A stretch of 64,000 bases of DNA, taken from positions 544,541 through 608,540 of the forward strand of contig NZ_KE383992.1 in the NCBI RefSeq assembly GCF_000423225.1, given 5' to 3'. Positions within the stretch are counted from its first letter, which is position 1, and every line of letters starts with the position of its first letter. This document shows, piece after piece, positions 28,319-36,401 of this stretch. This DNA is from Kaistia adipata DSM 17808 (GTDB lineage Bacteria > Pseudomonadota > Alphaproteobacteria > Rhizobiales > Kaistiaceae). A program made the position numbers and the translations under genes. The notes beneath the pieces were generated by a model, which did no database searches, was not told the DNA's origin, and saw only the letters and a list, made by a program, of their open reading frames with translations.

Positions 28319-28507
28319 TCAGAACGGCCGCGCCTCGTCGGGCAGCAGGATCGGGATGCCGTCGCGGATCGGATAGGCGAGCCGCGCGGCGTGGCTGATC
28401 AGCTCCTGGCGCTCGGCATCGTATTCGAGCGTCGTCTTGGTCAGCGGGCAGACGAGCAGCTCCAGAAGGCGGCTGTCGATGCGGCTGGCGGGGCGCTCGA
28501 CCGACAT
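28319..28507 (-). CDS. Trm112 family protein (YcaR-like)
   Basis: 62-aa small protein of the Trm112/UPF0434 family. The conserved core [17 protein letters not shown] and the ending [20 protein letters not shown] are diagnostic. Eukaryotic and archaeal Trm112 activate methyltransferases, and the bacterial role is less defined. Only one Cys of the zinc-type pattern remains (VCPLTK), as in many alphaproteobacterial members. It starts 8 bp after the Lon-N gene's stop, so the two are probably cotranscribed with the cnoX-like gene. Confidence 0.92.
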   Translation of the reverse strand: MSVERPASRIDSRLLELLVCPLTKTTLEYDAERQELISHAARLAYPIRDGIPILLPDEARPF

Positions 28508-28515
28508 GGCGCCCC

Positions 28516-29193
28516 CTATTGCAGCTGCGACGGCGCGCCGCCCGGGCGCCGCGCCAGCGACACCTCGGTCAGCGCGATCAGCGTCTCGGAGCGCGTCTTC
28601 AGGTCCGGCGCCTCGAGCAGGGCCTGCTTCTCCGCCATGCCGTACGGGCTCATCATCGAGAGCGCGTTGACGAGCGTCTCGTTCGACGCCTTCTCGATGC
28701 TGTCCCAGTCCGCCTCCAGATGGTTGGCGTCGAGATAGAGACGGAAGGTGTCGAGCAGATGCGTGCGGTCGACGGTGTCGGAGCCGGCGTCCTCGATGAA
28801 GTCGGTGTCGAAGCCCGCCGCGGTGACGCGGGCGCGGCGGAAGCCGGATTCCGGCTCCACCTCCTCGACGATGCGGAAGCGGCTGATGCCGGTCAGGCAG
28901 ATCATGTAGCGGCCGTCGCCGGTCTCGGCATAGGAGGTGATCCGCCCGGCGCAGCCGATGGCGAACACCTCGCCGACCTCGTCCTCGTCCGATTCCGGGG
29001 CGGCGAGCGGCTGCACCATGCCGATGATGCGGTCGCCCGCCATGGCGTGGTCGATCATCGCCAGATAGCGCGGCTCGAAGATGTTGAGCGGCATCTGGCC
29101 ACGCGGCAGCAGCAGCGCTTCCGGCAGCGGGAACAGCGGGATCAGATCGGGGAGATCTTCCGGGCCTTCATAGGTGGCGATGCCTACCTGCAT
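28516..29193 (-). CDS. Lon protease N-terminal (LON substrate-binding) domain protein
   Basis: 225-aa stand-alone LON-N (PUA-like) domain without ATPase or protease. [36 protein letters not shown] at about residues 12-47 is the hallmark, and [30 protein letters not shown] follows. Its job in bacteria is not settled; substrate recognition is a reasonable inference. It sits 11 bp downstream of the CnoX-like gene and just upstream of trm112, the three-gene order also seen in rhizobia. Confidence 0.92.
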   Translation of the reverse strand: MQVGIATYEGPEDLPDLIPLFPLPEALLLPRGQMPLNIFEPRYLAMIDHAMAGDRIIGMVQPLAAPESDEDEVGEVFAIGCAGRITSYAETGDGRYMICLTGISRFRIVEEVEPESGFRRARVTAAGFDTDFIEDAGSDTVDRTHLLDTFRLYLDANHLEADWDSIEKASNETLVNALSMMSPYGMAEKQALLEAPDLKTRSETLIALTEVSLARRPGGAPSQLQ

Positions 29194-29204
29194 GCAACTC
29201 GCCT

Positions 29205-30131
29205 TCAGGAAAACAGCAGAGAGGAAAGGCGGCGACGGCCATAGAGCGTCGCCTCGTCCGTCGGCCCCCAGGCCTCGAAGAACTGCACGAGCTGCTTGCG
29301 GGCCTTATCATCCTCCCAACTGCGATTCAGGCGGAAAATGTCAAGGAGCTGGTCGGCGGCGTCCTCGCGCTGGTCCTTGGCGTTCAGCAGCAGCGCCAGA
29401 TCGAAGCGGGCGTCGTAATCCTTCGGATCCTTCTCGATCCGCGCGCGCAGCTCGCCTTCCTCGCCGAGGTCGGCGGCCTGGTCGGCGAGCGCGATCTGCG
29501 CCTTCAGCGCCGTCACGGCCGGATCGTTGGCCTTGTCGTCGGGCAGCGATTCGAGCAGCTCCTTCGCCGCGTCGACATTGCCGGTCGCGACGTCACAGCG
29601 GATCAGGCCGACGAGGGCGCGGAACGTGTCCGGCTCGGCGGCGAGGATGGCGGCGTAGAGCTCGGCCGCCTCGGCGAACTGGCCCTGCTCGACCAGCGCG
29701 TCCGCCTCGCCGAGCGCGGCCTCGAGCTCGGGACCGCCGGCCGGGCCGGCGACGCGCTCGATGAACTCCTTGATCTGGCCCTCGGGCAGCGCGCCCATGA
29801 AGCCGTCGACCGGGCGGCCGTCGACGAAGGCGATGACGGCGGGGATCGACTGGATGCCGAGCTGGCCGGCGATCTGCGGATGGTCGTCGATGTTCATCTT
29901 GACCAGCTTGACCGTGCCGCGCGCGTTCTGGACGACCTTCTCGATCACCGGCGTCAGCTGCTTGCACGGGCCGCACCAGGGCGCCCAGAAATCGACAAGC
30001 ACCGGCTGGCGGCGCGATTCCTCCAGCACGTCCTTGGCGAAGGCGTTGGTCGTCGTGTCCTTGATCAGCGCGTCGGCGCCATTGGCCGACGGCGCGGCGG
30101 CGTCGCCAAGGCTGAAGCTCTGCTGGTTCAT
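29205..30131 (-). CDS. cnoX: Thioredoxin-TPR chaperedoxin of the CnoX/YbbN family
   Basis: 308 aa. The N-terminal thioredoxin fold has an intact redox site WCGPC (Cys53 and Cys56) in LVDFWAPWCGPCKQLTPVIEK and the cis-Pro in IQSIPAVIAF. The C-terminal half is helical and TPR-like (repeated ALGEADALVEQGQFAEAAELYAAIL-type units). CnoX proteins act as holdases that protect substrates for GroEL during oxidative stress. An intact CGPC implies real thiol exchange, unlike E. coli CnoX. The ATG at 30131 (MNQQSFSLGD) is preferred; the long open frame upstream is not coding. Confidence 0.92.
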   Translation of the reverse strand: MNQQSFSLGDAAAPSANGADALIKDTTTNAFAKDVLEESRRQPVLVDFWAPWCGPCKQLTPVIEKVVQNARGTVKLVKMNIDDHPQIAGQLGIQSIPAVIAFVDGRPVDGFMGALPEGQIKEFIERVAGPAGGPELEAALGEADALVEQGQFAEAAELYAAILAAEPDTFRALVGLIRCDVATGNVDAAKELLESLPDDKANDPAVTALKAQIALADQAADLGEEGELRARIEKDPKDYDARFDLALLLNAKDQREDAADQLLDIFRLNRSWEDDKARKQLVQFFEAWGPTDEATLYGRRRLSSLLFS

Positions 30132-30205
30132 GTGGATTGCCTCAATCGTCTCGGGGCCGGCGCGTGCCGACTTGTCGGGGAGAAGATGGCGCTTCGAAGC
30201 CGGTT

Positions 30206-30724
30206 TTACAAATCCGGACTGGCGGGGACGGCCGAAAAGTCGAGGAGCATCGGCTCGTGCCCGGTGGCGCGGAGGAAGGCGAGGAGGTCGGCGGGGGCGA
30301 TCGTCGTCGTCGCGGTGTTGACGAGCGGGTGGAAATTGACCGGTTCGTCGCCGGCGAGGCGGGCGTCGAGCACGACGCGGATGCGGCCCTCGGGATCGTT
30401 GATCAGGCCGAAGGGCGTCACCGAGCCCGGCGTCACGCCGATGAGCTCCAGCATCAGCTCGGCCGGGCCGAAGGAGAGCCGGCCGGAGGCACCGATGCGC
30501 TCGTGCAGCTTCTTCAGGTCGATCGCCGCATCCTCCTCGGCGACGACGAGGAAGAGCGCGCCCTTCTTGTCCTTCAGGAAGAGGTTCTTGCTGTGCAGGC
30601 CGGCGATCGTGCCGCGCAGGCCCTGCGACTGCTCGACCGTGAAGAGTGGGGGATGTTCGACCGTCACCGTCTCGATGCCGAGATCGGCGAATGTGCGGTA
30701 GAGGTCGTCTTGCGTGGCCGGCAC
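30206..30724 (-). CDS. Prolyl-tRNA editing domain protein (YbaK/ProX family)
   Basis: 172-aa free-standing trans-editing domain, probably hydrolysing mischarged Ala-tRNA(Pro) or a related product. Family blocks seen are VEHPPLFTVEQSQGLRG, SKNLFLKDKKGALFLVVAEE (the KNL.L lysine) and SVTPFGLINDPE, followed by the GDEPVNFHPLVNTATTTIAP ending typical of the PrdX type. The GTG at 30724 with GAGGG 5 bases upstream gives the best start; an ATG 60 bp upstream has none. Exact editing substrate is not readable from the sequence. Confidence 0.88.
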   Translation of the reverse strand: MPATQDDLYRTFADLGIETVTVEHPPLFTVEQSQGLRGTIAGLHSKNLFLKDKKGALFLVVAEEDAAIDLKKLHERIGASGRLSFGPAELMLELIGVTPGSVTPFGLINDPEGRIRVVLDARLAGDEPVNFHPLVNTATTTIAPADLLAFLRATGHEPMLLDFSAVPASPDL

Positions 30725-30810
30725 CTTGCCCTCGATGTCCCTGTTGCGAGCCGCAGATGAAGCATGCCGGGCTCGGTGCCGCAAGCGCGGTGGCCGGCGC
30801 CGCGGGCAAA

Positions 30811-30839
30811 GAAAAGCCCGGCGCGGGGCCGGGCTTTTC
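30811..30839 (-). terminator. Terminator of the outer-membrane barrel gene
   Basis: GAAAAGCCCGG (30811-30821) pairs with CCGGGCTTTTC (30829-30839) over a 7-base loop. The T-rich arm serves as the tail in either direction. It follows the barrel gene's stop by 21 bp. Confidence 0.88.
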
Positions 30840-30859
30840 CGTGGTCTCGGGGAAACCGA

Positions 30860-31465
30860 TCAGAACTTGAAGTTCAGGCCGGCCGTGACCGACGAACCGG
30901 TGGCGCCGCCGCTGACCGCCGGCACGAGGTTGCCGATGTCGTCCTCGCCGAGGTCGACATAGTTGTATTCGAGCTTGGCGGTGATGTTGTTGGTGAAGGC
31001 GTATTCGACGCCGGCGCCGGCCGTCCAGCCGACGTTCCACTGGCTCTCGTCGGCGAACTTGACGTCGCCATAGGCGACACCGCCCTTGGCGTAGACCAGG
31101 AACTTGTCCCAGGCGTAGCCGCCGCGCACGGTCGTCTTGCCGAGCCATTCGAGATCGGCGACGTCGGACAGCGACGAATAGGCGATGTCGGTCTCGACGC
31201 CGATCACCCAGTGGTCGATCTGGTAGTTGTAGCCGGCCTGGGCGCCGACGAGGCCGCCGGTGCCGCCGAGGCCGTCCAGGTCGCCGGTGAAATCGCCGAA
31301 CAGCGCGCCGCCATGCACACCGACATAGAAGCCGGTCCAGTCGAAGGCGGCCTCGGTGACGATGGGCTCGACCGGAGCCGGGGCCGGCTCATAGGTCAGA
31401 TCGGCCGCCGAGGCGGCGCCGGAAAGGGCGAGGAGCGCCGCGCCGGCGAGGAGAAACTTCTTCAT
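30860..31465 (-). CDS. Outer-membrane beta-barrel protein (Omp25/Omp31/porin-like family)
   Basis: 201 aa. A Sec signal peptide MKKFLLAGAALLALSGAASAA is followed by a proline-rich linker (EPAPAPVEPIV) and an eight-strand barrel that opens with FDWTGFYVGVHGGALFGD. Later blocks are GAQAGYNYQIDHWVIGVETDI, VRGGYAWDKFLVYAKGGVAYG and VGWTAGAGVEYAFTNNITAKLEYNYVDLG, ending in the aromatic C-terminal signature LNFKF. This pattern is the rhizobial/Brucella Omp25/31 family. The ATG at 31465 is the clear start. Confidence 0.92.
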   Translation of the reverse strand: MKKFLLAGAALLALSGAASAADLTYEPAPAPVEPIVTEAAFDWTGFYVGVHGGALFGDFTGDLDGLGGTGGLVGAQAGYNYQIDHWVIGVETDIAYSSLSDVADLEWLGKTTVRGGYAWDKFLVYAKGGVAYGDVKFADESQWNVGWTAGAGVEYAFTNNITAKLEYNYVDLGEDDIGNLVPAVSGGATGSSVTAGLNFKF

Positions 31466-31700
31466 TGGGGTAACCTCAAGCAAAGCGGATCCGGACAAGA
31501 CGCGCCCGGTCCCGGTTTCTCAGCCACCCCTGACTTGAGCCTCGCCGGCCGGGGTAGCATGGCCGCTTCCGGCTTGGCGACCCCGGATGGCGGCGGCGCG
31601 TTCGAAACTCCGGAATCGCGGGGCGAGTGCGGTAAAAAGGTCTCGCATCGTGGCGGTCCGGTGGCGGCTTTCGGGCTCAAATCGGATCGAAAAAACCCTC

Positions 31701-31729
31701 TTGCAATCGATTCCGGCTTCGGTCATAAG
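31701..31729 (+). promoter_or_regulatory. Promoter of tRNA-Gly copy 1
   Basis: TTGCAA (31701-31706), 17-bp spacer, CATAAG (31724-31729). The same pair and spacing recur before copy 2. Confidence 0.75.
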
Positions 31730-31757
31730 GTGCCCACGCCGGCGACGCCGGACGGAT

Positions 31758-31832
31758 GCGGGTGTAGCTCAGGGGTAGAGCATAACCTTGCCAAGGTTAG
31801 GGTCGAGCGTTCGAATCGCTTCACCCGCTCCA
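31758..31832 (+). tRNA. tRNA-Gly (anticodon GCC), copy 1
   Basis: 75 bases with encoded CCA. The acceptor arm is GCGGGTG with CACCCGC. The anticodon stem TAACC/GGTTA encloses TTGCCAA, giving anticodon GCC for GGC/GGT codons. The T-arm loop TTCGAAT is standard. Confidence 0.97.
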
Positions 31833-31860
31833 ATACTTCCGGTCACCCACCGGATGTTCA

Positions 31861-31896
31861 AAAAGGGCCACGGTCTTCCGTGGCCCTTTTGCTTTT
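31861..31896 (+). terminator. Terminator of tRNA-Gly copy 1
   Basis: GGGCCACGG (31865-31873) pairs with CCGTGGCCC (31878-31886), flanked by AAAA and TTTTG. Loop TCTT. Confidence 0.9.
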
Positions 31897-32056
31897 CCCG
31901 GCCTGCTTGCTTGTCATTCCCGCGGCGACCATTGTTTCCAGACGGATTTTTCGTCGCGAAGTCGGCGTCGCGCCCGCCGGTTGGGGCGGTTTTCCTGCGC
32001 CGGGTTCGGTTTTTCACAGGCCCGTCGCGACGCGGTGGGGTGGCCGCGTCGCGCGC

Positions 32057-32085
32057 TTGCAATGGACCAAGGCTTGCGTCATAAG
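32057..32085 (+). promoter_or_regulatory. Promoter of tRNA-Gly copy 2
   Basis: TTGCAA (32057-32062), 17-bp spacer, CATAAG (32080-32085). Confidence 0.75.
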
Positions 32086-32113
32086 GTGCGCATGCCGGCG
32101 CGCCGGACAGGAT

Positions 32114-32188
32114 GCGGGTGTAGCTCAGGGGTAGAGCATAACCTTGCCAAGGTTAGGGTCGAGCGTTCGAATCGCTTCACCCGCTCCA
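32114..32188 (+). tRNA. tRNA-Gly (anticodon GCC), copy 2
   Basis: 75 bases, identical by eye to copy 1 including CCA. It lies 356 bp downstream of copy 1 with matching promoter and terminator but a diverged spacer. The 281-bp gap between the copies holds no gene. Confidence 0.97.
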
Positions 32189-32214
32189 ATCTTCCGGTCA
32201 CCCACCGGACATCA

Positions 32215-32245
32215 AAAAAGGCCACGGTTTCCGTGGCCTTTTTGC
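32215..32245 (+). terminator. Terminator of tRNA-Gly copy 2
   Basis: AAAAAGGCCACGG (32215-32227) pairs with CCGTGGCCTTTTT (32231-32243) over a TTT loop. Confidence 0.92.
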
Positions 32246-32290
32246 GTTTCTGGCATCTGAATTTGCGCGCGAACGACGCCGTGCCCCGCC

Positions 32291-32941
32291 TCAGTGCGTC
32301 AGGATGCGGTGCAGGACGTTCTTCATGTGGCGCTGCAGCGCCTCGACCGCGGCGCCGGCGTCGCGACGCGACAGCGCGTCGACCACCTCGATATGCTCCT
32401 GCATCGACCGAACCGTGTTGCTGGGGCCGACAGCGTCCGGGTTTAGCAGGCGCAGCAGGTACATCTTCTGCGAATTGCGCGCATAGTTGATGCTGATCTG
32501 GTCGTTGGCGAAGGCTTCAATGAAGCTGCCGTGAAAATCGGCTTCGAGCACCGTCACCGGACCGGCATAGATCAGCGGATCCGGGTTCAGCTTGACGAAC
32601 TCGATGATCTCCCGGTGCTCGGACAGCATCCGGCTGGTCCAGTCGGCCGTCACCGTCTCGGCGAAGCGGCGCAGCCCCTCGCATTCGAGGATCTCGCGAT
32701 ACTGGAACGTATTGCCGACAAATCGGACGTCTGGATAGAAGATCGTCAGGCCGACGCGCTTCTTGACCTGGATCAGCCCCTCGGCCTCGAGCAGCACCGT
32801 CAGCTCGCGCACGCGCGACAGCGTCAGCCCCAGCACCTGGCAGAGCTCGTCCTGGGTGATGGTCTGTCCGAGCTTCAGCCGCCCGTCGATCAGGGCCGCG
32901 AAAAAGGCCTGGGAACCGGGATTTTCCATACCCCCATTCAT
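32291..32941 (-). CDS. GntR-family regulator with FCD domain (module 1)
   Basis: 216 aa. The N-terminal winged helix (KLGQTITQDELCQVLGLTLSRVRELTVLLEAEGLIQVKK) is followed by a helical FCD effector domain (FQYREILECEGLRRFAE..., ending in EHIEVVDALSRRDAGAAVEALQRHMKN, where His residues bind metal in the family). FCD regulators sense small organic acids such as uronates. It is divergent from the module 1 transport operon, and the shared intergenic region has a 20-bp palindrome, so it probably represses that operon and itself. A Met four codons in is an alternative start. Confidence 0.92.
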   Translation of the reverse strand: MNGGMENPGSQAFFAALIDGRLKLGQTITQDELCQVLGLTLSRVRELTVLLEAEGLIQVKKRVGLTIFYPDVRFVGNTFQYREILECEGLRRFAETVTADWTSRMLSEHREIIEFVKLNPDPLIYAGPVTVLEADFHGSFIEAFANDQISINYARNSQKMYLLRLLNPDAVGPSNTVRSMQEHIEVVDALSRRDAGAAVEALQRHMKNVLHRILTH

Positions 32942-33020
32942 GAATGAAGCGCTCCTCGTGAAGGCCCACCACTAGCCGCTCGCCGCATTGGTGTCACGTG
33001 GCATTTGGGCGCTCACCGGA

Positions 33021-33050
33021 TTGACAGAACAATTAATGGCCACATAGGAT
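33021..33050 (+). promoter_or_regulatory. Promoter of ABC module 1
   Basis: TTGACA (33021-33026), 18-bp spacer, TAGGAT (33045-33050). The predicted start falls just before the palindrome at 33063. Confidence 0.6.
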
Positions 33051-33062
33051 ATGTGATATCGG

Positions 33063-33082
33063 CTATTAAATATATTTAATAG
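33063..33082. promoter_or_regulatory. Perfect 20-bp palindrome, candidate operator for the module 1 GntR regulator
   Basis: CTATTAAATATATTTAATAG is a perfect inverted repeat, strikingly AT-rich within a GC-rich genome. It sits immediately downstream of the predicted +1, a classic repressor position. Confidence 0.7.
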
Positions 33083-33155
33083 GCATATCGGATCGAGTTA
33101 TGCGCTGCGGCCTGCCGCGGGGCGCGGCTCGGTGCGCGTCTGGGGAGGAGACGGA

Positions 33156-34481
33156 ATGACGGTTGAGCACGGGATGCGCGCCTGGACGCGCCGCCATGTC
33201 ATGGCCGCGGCGTCGGTCGTGGCGCTCGCGATTGCCGCCGGCGGCGCGCCGGCGCTGGCGCAGGACAAGCCCTTCGCCGGCACCAAGCTGACCTTCTGGG
33301 GCGGCCTGATCTTTTCGGAAGCGGCGAACAAGCTGCTGGTCGAGGCCGTCGAGGCCTGGGGCGAGGCGAACGGCGTCGAGACCGACGTCGTGATGATCAA
33401 CCAGAACGAGATGGTGCAGAAGCTGTCGGCGGCGGTCGAATCGAAGACCCTGCCGGACGCCGTCGATCTCAGTCTCGAACTGCTGCTCGTGCTGTCGCGC
33501 CAGGGCGTCTTCGTCCCGCTCGACGATGTCTACGAGGCGGTCGGCAAGGCGCAGGGCGGCTGGTACGAGGCGGTCGACAAGGCGAGCGACACCAGCGCCG
33601 TCGCCAGCGGCCGGACAGGCCTGCCGTTCGGCGTCACCGGCAATCTGCTGCTCCGCCGCACCGACCTTCTCGGCGCCGCCGGCTTCGACAAGGCGCCGGC
33701 GACCTGGGACGAACTGGTCGCGCAGTCGGCGGCGGTGACCGAGGCGCCGGTCTCCGGCCTCGGCCTCGCGCTGTCGAATGTCGGCGACGGCAATGTGCAG
33801 GTCTCGGTGATGCAGTCGTTCGGCGGCCGGATCGCCGACGACACCGGCAAGACGGTGACAATCAAGTCGGACGCGACCCGCGCCTACCTGACCTGGCTCA
33901 AGAACGCCTGGGACAAGGGCGTGTTCCCGCCCGGCAACGCCACCTGGGACGGCGCCGGCGACAACCAGGCCTATCTCTCCGGCCAGGCCGCCTTCATCGC
34001 CAATACCGGCTCGGTCGGCCTCGCCGCCAAGAGCCAGGATCCCGAGCTCTACGAGACGACGGGCTATTCGCCGCTGCCGGCCGGCTCGGTCGGGACGATC
34101 TCGCCGATCATGCTGCAGATGCGGGCGATTCCCGCCGCCAGTAAGAACCAGGCGGCGGCCAAGGCCCTGCTCGCCCATCTCTCCGAGCCAGCCTTCACCA
34201 GCGCCTACTACGCCTCCGCGATCTATGGCCCGGTGCTCCAGGCCGAGGCCAAGTTGCCGGCCTTCGACGGCAGCGATCCCATCCATGCCGGCCTGCTCGA
34301 CCTCGTGAAGAACGGCTCGGCGCCGGGCTATCCCGACGTCTACAACGCCGCCTTCGCCGACGCGTTCTCCAACTTCATCATTCCGAAGATGGCGCAGCGC
34401 GTCGTCATCGACGGCTGGGATTTCGACAAGGCGATGGACGAGGCCCAGACGCAGGCCCAGGCGATCTACGACAAGTACTGA
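33156..34481 (+). CDS. ABC sugar transporter solute-binding protein (module 1)
   Basis: 441-aa periplasmic binding protein of the carbohydrate-uptake family 1 (extracellular solute-binding protein 1). The N-terminal signal WTRRHVMAAASVVALAIAAGGAPALA contains a twin-arginine pair and ends in an Ala-x-Ala site. KLTFWGG opens the mature domain and the sequence runs through typical two-lobe binding-protein blocks (LPFGVTGNLLLRRTDLL, AFIANTGSV). The ATG at 33156 has GGGGAGGAG 6 bases upstream. It is the first gene of the module and is followed by a stem-loop. The substrate is unknown; context suggests a uronate or sugar-acid compound. Confidence 0.93.
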   Translation: MTVEHGMRAWTRRHVMAAASVVALAIAAGGAPALAQDKPFAGTKLTFWGGLIFSEAANKLLVEAVEAWGEANGVETDVVMINQNEMVQKLSAAVESKTLPDAVDLSLELLLVLSRQGVFVPLDDVYEAVGKAQGGWYEAVDKASDTSAVASGRTGLPFGVTGNLLLRRTDLLGAAGFDKAPATWDELVAQSAAVTEAPVSGLGLALSNVGDGNVQVSVMQSFGGRIADDTGKTVTIKSDATRAYLTWLKNAWDKGVFPPGNATWDGAGDNQAYLSGQAAFIANTGSVGLAAKSQDPELYETTGYSPLPAGSVGTISPIMLQMRAIPAASKNQAAAKALLAHLSEPAFTSAYYASAIYGPVLQAEAKLPAFDGSDPIHAGLLDLVKNGSAPGYPDVYNAAFADAFSNFIIPKMAQRVVIDGWDFDKAMDEAQTQAQAIYDKY

Positions 34482-34498
34482 GCCGCTGCCATTCCCCG

Positions 34499-34522
34499 GC
34501 CGGCGGCAGCCTTGCCGCCGGC
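34499..34522 (+). other. Stem-loop after the module 1 binding-protein gene
   Basis: GCCGGCGGC (34499-34507) pairs with GCCGCCGGC (34514-34522), with a 6-base loop and no T-run. It lies between the binding-protein stop and the permease start. Confidence 0.6.
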
Positions 34523-34541
34523 GCCGCCCTGGCGAGATATC

Positions 34542-35462
34542 ATGTCCTCATCCGCTGAACCGCAGGCCGCGCCGCGCGCCGGGCGCTGGCTCACCGCCAG
34601 CCGCCGCATGCACCTCTTCGCCTATGCGCTGGTGCTGCCGGCGATCGCGCTCATCCTCGGCCTCGTCGCCTATCCCTTTCTCTACGCCATCTATGTCGCC
34701 TTCACCGACCGCATGGTCGGCAGCGCGGGCAACTGGGTGGGCTTCGCCAATTTCCGCTATCTTGCCGGGACGGCGGTGTTCTCCAGCGCGATCTGGAACA
34801 CGGTCGTCCTGGTGGTGGTGACCGACATCCTCAAGCTGCTGATCGGGCTCGGGCTGGCGCTTCTCGTCAACCAGCATCTGCCCGGTCGCGGCCTGTTCCG
34901 CGCCTTCCTGATGCTGCCCTGGGCGATGCCGGCCTTCGTCGCCTTCCTGACCTGGCGCGTCCTCTACCAGCCGATCGGCGGCGGGCTGAACCTGATCCTG
35001 ACCCAGACCGGGATCTATCCGCATGTCATCGACTGGCTCGGCAAGCGCGAGACGGCCATGCCGTCGGTGATCCTGGCCTCGGTCTGGCGCGGCTTCCCGT
35101 TCTGGTTCATCAGCATCCTCGCCGCGCTGCAGTCGATCCCGAAGGACCTGTACGAGGCGGCGCGCGTCGACGGCGCCAATGCGTGGCAGCGCTTCTGGAT
35201 GGTGACGTTCCCCGGCATCCGCCAGGTGCTGATCGTCACGACGCTGCTCTCCTCGATCTGGACCGCCAATGCCTTCGAGCATGTCTGGCTGCTGACCCAG
35301 GGCGGTCCGTCCGACGCCACCATGGTGTTCCCGGTGCTCGCCTATTTCGGCATGCAGACCCAGCGCATCGGCGAGGCGGCCGCCGTCTCCGTCGCCATGC
35401 TGCCGGTTCTCGCCATCCTGGTGATCATCGCCACCTCGATGCTGCAGAAGGACGAGGACTGA
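34542..35462 (+). CDS. ABC sugar transporter permease, MalF/UgpA type (module 1)
   Basis: 306-aa inner-membrane protein with six membrane helices; the first is FAYALVLPAIALILGLVAYPFL. The cytoplasmic EAA loop reads YEAARVDGANAWQRFWMVTFPGI, the contact site for the ATPase. The ATG at 34542 is preferred over a frame opening 30 bp earlier. The stop overlaps the next permease's start by one base (TGATG). Confidence 0.93.
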   Translation: MSSSAEPQAAPRAGRWLTASRRMHLFAYALVLPAIALILGLVAYPFLYAIYVAFTDRMVGSAGNWVGFANFRYLAGTAVFSSAIWNTVVLVVVTDILKLLIGLGLALLVNQHLPGRGLFRAFLMLPWAMPAFVAFLTWRVLYQPIGGGLNLILTQTGIYPHVIDWLGKRETAMPSVILASVWRGFPFWFISILAALQSIPKDLYEAARVDGANAWQRFWMVTFPGIRQVLIVTTLLSSIWTANAFEHVWLLTQGGPSDATMVFPVLAYFGMQTQRIGEAAAVSVAMLPVLAILVIIATSMLQKDED

Positions 35463-36352
35463 TGGAACAGGCCCTGCGCAATCCCGTCCGCCGGCCCGAG
35501 GCGCGCAAGGCGGTGCTGACCGACCGGCAACGCTTCTGGATCGGCCGCGGCCTGACCTATCTCTGCCTGGTCGTCGCCGTGATCGTGATCGTCTTCCCGA
35601 TCTACTGGATGGTGATCACCTCGCTGAAGCTGCCGCGCGAGATCTACCGCATGCCGTCGCTCTGGCCGCGGGTGTTCACGCTCGAGAATTTCCGCGTCCT
35701 GCTGGTCGACAAGGATTTCCTGCGGCCGATCCTGAACAGCCTGATCGTCTCGACCGCCGTGACCGTGATCTCGGTGCTGATCTCGTCCTGCGCGGCCTAT
35801 TCGATGGTGCGCTTCCGCTACCGCTTCAAGGGGCTGATCGGGCGCATCATCCTGTTCGCCTATCTGACGCCGACCTCGCTCTTGTTCATCCCGCTGTCGA
35901 TCCTGATGGCGCGGATGAATCTCGGCAATTCGCTGCACGGGCTGATCCTCGTCTACCTGACCTTCTCGCTGCCGCTCAGCACCTGGCTGCTGCAGGGCTA
36001 TTTCCGCGGCGTGCCGCGCGAGCTGGAAGAGCAGGGCATGATCGACGGCTTGAGCCGGTTCGGCGCGCTGCTGCGCATCGTGCTGCCCTTGTCGGCACCC
36101 GGCATCGCCGCCGTCTCGATCTTCACCTTCACCGGCGCCTGGAACGAACTGCTGTTGGCGCTGGTGCTGGTGACGTCGGAAAGCCAGCGCACGACGCCGC
36201 TCGCGCTCAACTACCTGATCACCAGCGACGTGCTGCCCTGGGGGCCGCTGATGGCGGGCGCCGTGCTGTCGTCGGTGCCGCTGATGATCCTCTACTTCAT
36301 CGCCCAGCACTTCATGGTGCAGGGCCTCACCGCCGGTTCCGTCAAGGGCTGA
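35462..36352 (+). CDS. ABC sugar transporter permease, MalG/UgpE type (module 1)
   Basis: 296 aa with six membrane helices, starting LTYLCLVVAVIVIVFPIYWMVITSLK, the usual MalG-type opening. The EAA-type loop is LEEQGMIDGLSRFGALLRIVLPLSAPG. The C-terminal end FMVQGLTAGSVKG is the family's characteristic finish. It is translationally coupled to the previous permease. The open frame extends upstream inside that gene but is not coding. Confidence 0.93.
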   Translation: MEQALRNPVRRPEARKAVLTDRQRFWIGRGLTYLCLVVAVIVIVFPIYWMVITSLKLPREIYRMPSLWPRVFTLENFRVLLVDKDFLRPILNSLIVSTAVTVISVLISSCAAYSMVRFRYRFKGLIGRIILFAYLTPTSLLFIPLSILMARMNLGNSLHGLILVYLTFSLPLSTWLLQGYFRGVPRELEEQGMIDGLSRFGALLRIVLPLSAPGIAAVSIFTFTGAWNELLLALVLVTSESQRTTPLALNYLITSDVLPWGPLMAGAVLSSVPLMILYFIAQHFMVQGLTAGSVKG

Positions 36353-36401
36353 GCTGGCGACCGCTCTCCATCGTTCAATTCATCCGGGAAGGACAACCAG
36401 T

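Noticed and set aside
30132..31148. Long minus-strand frame joined in frame to the CnoX-like protein
   Set aside because: The upstream residues have no homology pattern and overlap the ProX-type and barrel genes; they are a GC-rich shadow frame. The gene starts at 30131.
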